Assembly: GCF_900103985.1 (NCBI RefSeq)
Contig: NZ_FNIE01000010.1
Coordinates: forward strand, 124,001-188,000
DNA from: Actinacidiphila guanduensis
GTDB taxonomy: Bacteria; Actinomycetota; Actinomycetes; Streptomycetales; Streptomycetaceae
Direction: 5' to 3'
Length of the DNA stretch: 64,000 nucleotides
Shown: positions 8,402-14,611 of the stretch, piece by piece
Position numbering within the stretch: the first letter of the stretch is position 1
How the letters are laid out: the number at the start of each line of letters is the position of its first letter
Translations under genes and position numbers: made by a program
Notes under the pieces: model-generated
The model's database searches: none
The model's input: only the letters and a program-made list of their open reading frames with translations
Told to the model about the DNA's origin: nothing

Positions 8402-8898
8402 GGCGCTTCGGTCCTCTCGGCGAGCCGGGTGAGCCGGACCCGGTTGATCCTGCCCAGTTCGTCCCGGACGATCTCGCGTTCGGTCGGCGCGTCGTTGCCG
8501 ATCCGCTCCTTCAGCGCGGCCAGCATCTGCGCGCCGGTGCGGCCGGTGGCACAGATCAGGAAGACATGGCCGTGCGCCTCCTGATACGCGAGGTTGAGCC
8601 GCAGCAGCTCCTCGCGCTCGGCGTCGCCCACGCCGCTCTGCTCGCGCGCCGAGACCGCGTCGCCCGGGGTGGGGCGGCCGATCGGCGGGTGCGCGGCCAT
8701 CGCCTCGTCGAGGTCGGCCGGGTCCAGCGCCGCCATGGCCGCATCGCTCGCCGCGAGCAGCTGCTCGACGCCCTCGTACGGCCGCCCGGCGGCCACCGCG
8801 GCGCACCAGGTGCTGCTGGCGCACACCTCGCGCAGGAGCGCGGCGGGGTCGGCGGCCTCATTGAGCCGGGCGAGGCCCGGCGAAGCGCTGGAAGTCAC
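8398..8898 (-). CDS. OHCU decarboxylase
   Basis: The enzyme decarboxylates 2-oxo-4-hydroxy-4-carboxy-5-ureidoimidazoline to (S)-allantoin. The 166-residue protein carries AHPPIGRP (residues 69-76), containing the catalytic His, and YQEAHGHVFLICATGRTGAQML, both standard for the family. It is the first gene of the uricase operon. The GTG start at 8898 lies only 7 bp downstream of the predicted -10 element (8905-8910), so the mRNA may be leaderless or nearly so, although GAGGGTG around the start could also assist initiation. Confidence 0.93.
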   Translation of the reverse strand: MTSSASPGLARLNEAADPAALLREVCASSTWCAAVAAGRPYEGVEQLLAASDAAMAALDPADLDEAMAAHPPIGRPTPGDAVSAREQSGVGDAEREELLRLNLAYQEAHGHVFLICATGRTGAQMLAALKERIGNDAPTEREIVRDELGRINRVRLTRLAERTEAP

Positions 8899-8904
8899 CC
8901 TCGC

Positions 8905-8944
8905 AAGCTACGAGCAGCCCCGAACAACGTCAACAGTTTGTTGA
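8905..8944 (-). promoter_or_regulatory. uricase-operon promoter and operator
   Basis: On the minus strand TTGACG (8933-8928) and TAGCTT (8910-8905) are separated by exactly 17 bp, a strong sigma-70-like promoter. A perfect 15-bp palindrome TCAACA-N3-TGTTGA (8930-8944) overlaps the -35. It differs from the palindrome upstream of aceB and gcl, so a separate repressor is implied. The nearest candidate is the helix-turn-helix protein encoded immediately upstream (8980-9351). Confidence 0.7.
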
Positions 8945-8979
8945 AAACTTCCTGTTACGGCGTCGCCCGCCGCCCTGCC

Positions 8980-9351
8980 TCAGGTGGCGTCGCGTTCGGC
9001 GTTCTCCCTGTTCAGGTAGTTGTAGACGGTGAAGCGGCTGACGCCGAGGGCGGAGGCCACGGTCTCCACGCCGTGCCGCAGGGCGAAGGCGCCGCGCTCC
9101 TCCAGGACGCGGACGACGTTCTGCTTCTCCTTGCGGCCGAGGTCGGCCAGCGGGCCGTGCCGGCGTTCCATGTCGGCGAGCAGGTGGTCGAGGGAGTCGG
9201 CCAGGTGCGGCAGCCGCACCGCGACCACCGGGCGGCCCTCCCAGCTCAGCACCACGTCGTCGCCGGTCGCCCGTTCCGGGGCCAGCGCCTGTCCCCCGAT
9301 GGCATCGACCAGGGGCTGCACGGCGGCGGCCAGCGGATGCTGCGGGCTCAT
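8980..9351 (-). CDS. small helix-turn-helix DNA-binding protein
   Basis: This 123-residue protein ends in a helix-turn-helix: GVETVASALGVSRFTVYNYLN (residues 94-114), with GRKEKQNVVRVLEERGAFAL preceding it. The N-terminal half is an alpha/beta segment (DDVVLSWEGRPVVAVRLP). It lies 81 bp upstream of the OHCU operon on the same strand and overlaps the preceding small gene as ATGA. Position suggests local control of purine degradation, but the ligand and target are not visible. It could bind the palindrome at 8930-8944. Confidence 0.8.
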   Translation of the reverse strand: MSPQHPLAAAVQPLVDAIGGQALAPERATGDDVVLSWEGRPVVAVRLPHLADSLDHLLADMERRHGPLADLGRKEKQNVVRVLEERGAFALRHGVETVASALGVSRFTVYNYLNRENAERDAT

Positions 9352-9602
9352 CGCTCCTCCCCGGCGTCCAGCACGCTGACCTGCAGCGAGATCCGGGTGG
9401 CACCGGCGGCAACGCTGCGCCGCAGCAGCTCGCCGACCGCCTCGACCACCGCCTCCTGGCTGCCCTCCGCGGTGTTCCCGAACGGCCCGACGTCCACGGC
9501 CTCCAGCCGTCCGCCCTGCACGACCTCGCGCGCCACCAGCGCGTGCGCGGGCGGCTCCTCCAGGTCGAACGGCTCGGTGGTGAACTCCAGCCTCATCCTC
9601 AC
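9348..9602 (-). CDS. 84-residue conserved-looking small protein
   Basis: The sequence LEFTTEPF...VDVGPFGNTAEG...AGATRISLQVSVL has an alternating beta/alpha character and resembles in size and pattern the MTH1187/thiamine-binding family, but this similarity is weak and I do not assign a function. A GTG at 9602 and an ATG at 9596 are both possible starts, after a G-rich stretch. Its stop overlaps the start of the helix-turn-helix gene (ATGA), so the two are coupled. It may be the first gene of a transcript running into the uricase operon. Confidence 0.65.
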   Translation of the reverse strand: MRMRLEFTTEPFDLEEPPAHALVAREVVQGGRLEAVDVGPFGNTAEGSQEAVVEAVGELLRRSVAAGATRISLQVSVLDAGEER

Positions 9603-10072
9603 GGCAAACCCCCACGGCGGTGCGCGCGCCGACGCCCCTCCACCGCGGAGGGCGACATCCCGGCTTCCGAGCCGACCCTAACGTCTCCCCCTCCGATCCC
9701 GCCCGCCCGCGGCCTCGCCCGCTCCCCCGCTCCCCGCCTCCGCCGGGCCCGGCGGCAGGAGTCGAGCTGCCCGCAGAGGCCGGAGGCGTGACCACGGCGC
9801 TGCGCGAGCCGACCGGCCCGAGGCCGCCGCCGAACGACCGCGGGCACGGCACCCCGGTCGGTGGCCGAGGACGCGGGCCGCGCGGCACACCAGAGGCAGC
9901 ACGACGCAGGTGCCGGGAGCAGGCCGGCACCCCGGCCGGCTGGGGTCCGGCACTCCGCTCTGCCTGCGGCAACGACGACGCCGGCTCGACGTCCGTCGGC
10001 TCGGCCTCCTCGGTTCGGGGCTGTGCGCGGCTTCGCCCTGCGCGGGATGGGGGCAGCGGGCCCGCCTTCCCC
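9603..10072. other. 470-bp region without a convincing gene
   Basis: This lies between two minus-strand genes. Open frames here have poor third-position bias and no family-like motifs. It must hold the 3' end of the M20 transcript and the promoter of the small-protein/HTH pair. I see no clear -10/-35 pair, operator or repeat. Confidence 0.6.
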
Positions 10073-11308
10073 TCACGGGCCGGCGGTGCCGGTCGGCGGG
10101 GGTGCGAGATGGGTGGTCGCGGCGGTAACCATCGCGGTGATGCCCGTGGACAGGGTCAGGGGGACGTGGGGGTGGAAGCGGGGGGAGTGGTTGGGCGGGA
10201 GGGCGGAGAGGCGTTCGGCGGCCGTACTGCCCGCGGCGGCCCACTCACGGGGGCCCACCGAGCCCAGCATCCAGTAGGCGCCGCGGACACCGGGGACGCC
10301 GTGGAGGTGCTCGCCTGCCGGGCCGAGCAGGGGGAAGTCCTCGGTGGACAGGGAGGGCTGCCAGCGCGTCACCCGGTCTGGCCCGAAGGCGCGTTCGTGG
10401 GCGGCACGGACGGCGGCCGCGGCCGCGGGATCGTTCACTGTGGCCTGCGAACGGGACACCTCGCGGATCTCCGGCTCCCGTTCGGCCCCCGACGCCGCGG
10501 CCTCGGCGCGGGCGATGCGGGCCACGGCGGCCAGGGCGCGGTCCAGGGTGGCCGGGGCGAAGGCGCGCAGGGTGACCTCCATGACGGCCGTGTCCGGGAT
10601 GACGTTGCCCGCGCCGCCCGCGTGCAGGGCGCCGACGGTGAGGACGAGAGGCTCGCCGGGCCCCGTCTCGCGGGAGACGACCGTCTGGAGCCGCAGCACC
10701 AGCGCCGCCGCGGTCACCACGGGGTCCACAGCGAGGTGCGGCGCCGAGGCGTGGCCGCCGCGCCCGTGCAGCACGATCTCCACGGTGGCGCTCGCCGCCA
10801 GCAGCTGCCCCTCGGCGTGCGCGACCATCCCGGCGGGCAGCGGGGCCGTGTGCTGGGCGAGCACCACGTCGGGGGCGGGGAACCGCTCGTACAGGCCGTC
10901 GGCGAGCATCGCGGCCGCGCCGGTCAGCGTCTCCTCGGCGGGCTGGCCCACGACGACGAGGGTGCCGCGCCAGTCGGCGGCGCGCCGGGCCAGCTCCGCG
11001 GCGGCGCCCGCCGCGCACGCGAGGTGGGCGTCGTGCCCGCAGGCGTGCATGACACCAGGCACCGCACTCGCGTAGGCCAGACCCGTCTCCTCCGCTACGG
11101 GCAGCGCGTCCAGCTCGGCCCGCACCCAGACGGTGGGCCCCGTCCCGTTGCGCAGCACCCCGACGACCCCGTGCCCGCCGACCCCGCCCGCCACCTCGTA
11201 CCCGGCCCCCCGCAGCCACTCCGCGAACCGCCCGGCCGTCCGCACCTCCTCCCCTGCCACCTCGGGCTCCCGATGCACCGCCAGATAGAACGCGACGACT
11301 TCCTTCAC
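10073..11308 (-). CDS. M20-family metal-dependent amidohydrolase
   Basis: This 411-residue peptidase-like amidohydrolase contains the M20D signature MHACGHDAHLACAA (His and Asp metal ligands), GQPAEE with the catalytic Glu pair, LHGRGGHASAP of the dimerisation domain, and a C-terminal STEDFPLLGP ligand block. Family members cleave N-acyl amino acids or carbamoyl compounds. The substrate here is unknown. The GTG at 11308 is chosen because GAGGTGA precedes it; the frame remains open to 11533 but that extension has no family similarity. It is divergent from the RiPP precursor gene across a 257-bp gap, so it could be part of the purine set, the RiPP cluster or neither. Confidence 0.85.
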   Translation of the reverse strand: MKEVVAFYLAVHREPEVAGEEVRTAGRFAEWLRGAGYEVAGGVGGHGVVGVLRNGTGPTVWVRAELDALPVAEETGLAYASAVPGVMHACGHDAHLACAAGAAAELARRAADWRGTLVVVGQPAEETLTGAAAMLADGLYERFPAPDVVLAQHTAPLPAGMVAHAEGQLLAASATVEIVLHGRGGHASAPHLAVDPVVTAAALVLRLQTVVSRETGPGEPLVLTVGALHAGGAGNVIPDTAVMEVTLRAFAPATLDRALAAVARIARAEAAASGAEREPEIREVSRSQATVNDPAAAAAVRAAHERAFGPDRVTRWQPSLSTEDFPLLGPAGEHLHGVPGVRGAYWMLGSVGPREWAAAGSTAAERLSALPPNHSPRFHPHVPLTLSTGITAMVTAATTHLAPPPTGTAGP

Positions 11309-11565
11309 GCCGTCACCTCGTTCCCCGCGCAACGGTGTGAGGACCGGTCCGGGCACGGAGGGCGCGGCTGCGCGCGACCGGACGCCGGGCAGCCCGGGGG
11401 CGCTGGGGGCCGTCCCATGTGAAGCGCAAGTGGGGCGACAGCACGTCGCGCGGCCACCGTGAAAGCGACATGACAGCAGGCGGCAGCCAATTGTGCCAGT
11501 GGACGCGCGTAGAAAGGGTGGCGCGGCCCGCACAGGGCCGGGAACCCCGCCGAGAAGGAGTCATC

Positions 11566-11754
11566 ATGGCTGACATCTCCAAGCTGGACGCCCCGCTCGC
11601 CTCCCTCGCCCAGGAGATCCTGGAGCTGGAGTCCGAGACGTTCGAGATCACCGACTACTCCGACGCGAGCGAGGTCATGCTCGGCTCGTCGACCAGCTGC
11701 TCCAGCACCAGCACCTGCTCGAGCACCACCAGCACCACCAGCTGCACCGCCTGA
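11566..11754 (+). CDS. thiazolylpeptide-like RiPP precursor peptide
   Basis: The 62-residue peptide has an acidic leader (residues 1-40, including LAQEILELESETFEITDY and ending SEVMLG) and a tail (41-62) of 10 Ser, 8 Thr, 3 Cys and a final Ala. Leader style and S/T/C-rich tail match thiopeptide-type precursors modified by YcaO cyclodehydratases and split LanB dehydratases, both encoded next door. Cleavage after Gly40 is an inference. The ATG at 11566 follows GAGAAGGAG at ideal spacing; the frame is open upstream to 11419 but that part is not leader-like. It is transcribed toward the biosynthetic operon from its own promoter and separated from it by a 32-bp palindrome, allowing precursor and enzymes to be expressed at different levels. 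Confidence 0.93.
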   Translation: MADISKLDAPLASLAQEILELESETFEITDYSDASEVMLGSSTSCSSTSTCSSTTSTTSCTA

Positions 11755-11778
11755 TCCCGCCTTCGCCAGGCAGGCCCG

Positions 11779-11810
11779 AGGGGCCCGCGGCCGGCCGGCC
11801 GCGGGCCCCT
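11779..11810. terminator. 32-bp perfect palindrome between precursor and operon end
   Basis: Positions 11779-11794 are the exact reverse complement of 11795-11810, all G/C except the outer A/T pair. It sits 25 bp after the precursor stop and 7 bp beyond the YcaO stop on the other strand, as expected of a bidirectional terminator for two converging transcripts. Confidence 0.85.
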
Positions 11811-11816
11811 TGCCGC

Positions 11817-13757
11817 TCACGGGAACGGGTGCGGCACGCGCCGCACCTCGGCCGGGTCCAGGTCCCGCCCGCGCAGCCCGCCGCGACGCTGCGCGGTCAG
11901 CAGCCGCGGCATCGTCAGGGCCCGCTGCCGCGCCCACCCGAAGTCGATCGGCAGCAGCCCGGGCACAATCGTGCAGACCGTGTGCAGGCCGAACCGCCGC
12001 TGCTCCGGGGTGGTCTGGTCGACCACGATCACGTCGTGCCCGGCCGCGGCCAGCTCCCCGGTAAGCCAGGCGACGTCCGCGCGCAGGTCGAGGCCGCGCG
12101 GCCGCCGCGCCTCCCAGTCCGCGTAGGTCTGCGCGAACGTCCGTGTGGCGGGCGGCTCCAGGTAGCTGCCGAGGTGCTCGCGCATCCGCGGCAGCCCGAA
12201 CAGCGCGGCGTGGTCGGGCAGTCGGCGCACCAGCGCGAAGTCCTCGGCCATGGCGGCGAGTTCGCCGGGGCGCTCGGCGACCTGGCGAGGCAGGTGCGGC
12301 AGGTAGGTGAGGATCTCGGAGACCGCGGACTCCACCGCTGTCAGCGGGTCCAGGGCGGCGCCGGCGGCGAAGGCGAAGGTGCCGGGGCCGCCGTCGCGCC
12401 GCACCGCGAGGCCGGTGGCGACCGGCACCGGCAGGTCCACCCGGTTGTCGAAGACGTGGACGTCGTAGCCGCACAGGGCGGCCCGGTCGGCCATGGCGCG
12501 CAGTTCGGGGCTGCGGCAGGACGCCAGGTCGATCGCGGGCAGGGGCGCGTTGCCGTACCAGCCGAGCAGGAAGGCGTCGCGCTCGACGAGTTCGAGCAGG
12601 CCGAAGAGGATCGCCTCCTCCGGGCAGCTGCCGATCGCGCAGCCGTTGGAGCACTCGAAGACGAAGTCGTCGGCCGGGGTGCCCGCGCTGTAGTAGGCGA
12701 GGCGGGCGGGGACGAGGACGGGGCGGTCGTCGCGCAGCGAGTGCCCGCGGACCCAGGGGATGGGGCGAGCGGGGTCGAACGGGGTGACCATCGGGTCGTC
12801 GCGGTAGGTCTGCTCGGCGTACAGGCCGCAGGCGCGCGGGTCCAGGGCCGCTTCGCCGCGCGCGGTCAGCTCCTCGTAGGACGCGGTGCGCAGATCGCCG
12901 CGGTGCCGGCGGTGGGTGCCGGCGTAGCGCTCCAGCCCTTCGAGGAAGGCCAAATCGCGGCTGGCGGCATAGGAGTTGGCCTGACCGCTCCAGGTGACGT
13001 CGGTCAGCCCGGCGTAGCCGCGCATGAAGACGGTGCCGGCCACCGGCGCGGTGGTGGGCGAGGTGACGTCGAGCCAGGTGCCGGCGCCGAGGACACCGCA
13101 GACGGGGTTGGCGAGGGCGTCGGTGGGCAGGCCGTAGCCGTCGGGGCGGCGCAGCCGGTAGCGGTCGGGGGCGGGCCGGGGCCGCTCGGTGAGCGCGAAC
13201 CGCGGTGCCTCGGACGCGGGTTCGTCGTGGTGCGGGCACATTGGCTCGGGCAGCAGCGGGAAGGTGCGGGTGCGGCCGGTCTCCAGGTCGTAGCGGGTCA
13301 CCCGGGCGAGCCGGTCGGGCCGTTGGGGGTGGGCCCGGCCGAACGCCCAGCTGTGGAGGGCGAGTACGGCGTCCACGACGTGGTCGGGCAGCACCGGCCA
13401 GACGCCCACGGGGGTGACGGTCTCCCCCGTCTCCAGCGCCTCGCGTTCGGTGCGGGTGCGCAGCCGCTGCCAGCGGATCGCCAGGCACCTGCCGCAGGGC
13501 AGCGGGTCGGCGCCGCCCCAGGGCCCGACGAGGACCGCGTCGGGCGCGAGGTGGACCGCGGCTCCCGCACGGCGGGGCGTGGGAGCGGCGCCGAGCAGGT
13601 CGCGGGCGCCGAGGACGGCGACCGCGGGGGCGGGCAGAGCGGCGGCGGCAGCCCGGGCGGAAAGGCGGCGCTCCAGGTCGAGGCCGGCGGCCTCGATCCC
13701 GGTGGGCGGCGTCTCCGCCGGGCCGGCGGCGGGGCGGGAGGCGATCTGCAGGGTCAT
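11817..13757 (-). CDS. YcaO cyclodehydratase (second of two)
   Basis: YcaO enzymes use ATP to cyclise Cys, Ser or Thr into azolines in a precursor peptide. The 646-residue protein has the YcaO ATP/Mg motifs FLEGLERYAG (271-280) and EAILFGLLELVERDAF (381-396), SNGCA near 370, and ends in PHPFP, the Pro-rich C-terminus typical of azoline-forming YcaOs. The N-terminal third has CGRC (88-91) and CPHH (174-177), possible zinc ligands. It is the last gene of the operon; its ATG overlaps the permease stop as ATGA. A paralogue lies at 22714-25068. One may prefer Cys and the other Ser/Thr, but the sequence does not show which. Confidence 0.93.
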   Translation of the reverse strand: MTLQIASRPAAGPAETPPTGIEAAGLDLERRLSARAAAAALPAPAVAVLGARDLLGAAPTPRRAGAAVHLAPDAVLVGPWGGADPLPCGRCLAIRWQRLRTRTEREALETGETVTPVGVWPVLPDHVVDAVLALHSWAFGRAHPQRPDRLARVTRYDLETGRTRTFPLLPEPMCPHHDEPASEAPRFALTERPRPAPDRYRLRRPDGYGLPTDALANPVCGVLGAGTWLDVTSPTTAPVAGTVFMRGYAGLTDVTWSGQANSYAASRDLAFLEGLERYAGTHRRHRGDLRTASYEELTARGEAALDPRACGLYAEQTYRDDPMVTPFDPARPIPWVRGHSLRDDRPVLVPARLAYYSAGTPADDFVFECSNGCAIGSCPEEAILFGLLELVERDAFLLGWYGNAPLPAIDLASCRSPELRAMADRAALCGYDVHVFDNRVDLPVPVATGLAVRRDGGPGTFAFAAGAALDPLTAVESAVSEILTYLPHLPRQVAERPGELAAMAEDFALVRRLPDHAALFGLPRMREHLGSYLEPPATRTFAQTYADWEARRPRGLDLRADVAWLTGELAAAGHDVIVVDQTTPEQRRFGLHTVCTIVPGLLPIDFGWARQRALTMPRLLTAQRRGGLRGRDLDPAEVRRVPHPFP

Positions 13758-14611
13758 GTCCGGTTGCTCCAGCGGAAGACGCGGGCCGCGATCAGCCCGA
13801 ACAGGGCGGTGAAGCCGATCAGTCCCGCGGCGTCCAGGGCGAGCGGGCCGAGACCGGAGCGGCCGGCGAGCACGTTGGTCAGGCCGTGGTCGAGGAAGCG
13901 CAGCGGCAGCACCCAGGAGGCGGCCCTGATCCAGCCGGGCAGCAGGTCGGCGGGGTAGAACGCGCCGGACAGGAACGCCATCGGCACCATCACGAAGTTG
14001 GCGATGGCGGCCACCGCCTCCGGGGTGTCGGCGAGGCTGCCCACGACCAGGCCGAGCGCCATGAAGGCCACCACGCCGAGGACGAGCAGCGGCAGCGACA
14101 GCGGCCAGTCCGCGGGCAGGTGCAGGCCGAAGACGGGCAGCACGGCGACCGCCGTGAAGAGCACCGCCTGGCAGAGCCCGACGCCGACCGCGACGGCCAG
14201 GCGCGAGACGAGCACGGTGGGCAGCGGGGTGGGGGTGCGCCACACCAGCCGCAGGATGTCGTCGCGCCGCCAGTGCATGAGCGCGAACGCCGGGCCGAAC
14301 AGCGCCGCGTTGCCCACGCCCCACGAAAGGACGCCGGGTGCCACGTAGTTGATGTACGGCAGGCCGCCGTTGACCTTCTGGCCGCGGAAGAGCAGGCCGA
14401 ATACGAGCAGGAAGACCAGCGGGAAGGCGAAGGTGAAGAAGACCGTGGTGCGGTCGCGCACGGAGGCGAGGAAGGCGGCCCGGGTCAGGGCCGCGTAGGC
14501 GGAGGGCCGCTTGGCGGGAGTGCTCTCCGGCTGTCCGGCGCCGGGCTGCCGGGGTCCCTTCGCGGCCGCGGGCGGCGAGGAGGGGGTGGGCGAGCTGGGC
14601 AGGGTGGTCAT
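13754..14611 (-). CDS. ABC-2-type transporter permease of the RiPP cluster
   Basis: This 285-residue membrane protein has six hydrophobic segments (for example TVFFTFAFPLVFLLVFGLLF and LLVLGVVAFMALGLVVGSLA) and the ABC-2 arrangement with a GAFYPADLLPGW loop before the last pair. It would pair with the ATPase domain of the upstream protein to export the peptide or confer self-resistance. Its start overlaps the ATPase stop (TGATG) and its stop overlaps the YcaO start (ATGA). The first 35 residues are Pro/Ser-rich cytosolic sequence. Confidence 0.9.
   Translation of the reverse strand: MTTLPSSPTPSSPPAAAKGPRQPGAGQPESTPAKRPSAYAALTRAAFLASVRDRTTVFFTFAFPLVFLLVFGLLFRGQKVNGGLPYINYVAPGVLSWGVGNAALFGPAFALMHWRRDDILRLVWRTPTPLPTVLVSRLAVAVGVGLCQAVLFTAVAVLPVFGLHLPADWPLSLPLLVLGVVAFMALGLVVGSLADTPEAVAAIANFVMVPMAFLSGAFYPADLLPGWIRAASWVLPLRFLDHGLTNVLAGRSGLGPLALDAAGLIGFTALFGLIAARVFRWSNRT

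Noticed and set aside
8949..8962. TTCCTGTTACGGCG as a fourth member of the aceB/hyi/gcl motif
   Set aside because: Spacing is one base short and the right arm lacks GGAA; it is also upstream of the better palindrome at 8930-8944.
11466..11520. Precursor promoter from TGACAG or TTGTGC elements
   Set aside because: No -10 at 16-18 bp spacing could be identified with confidence, so no promoter feature is reported.
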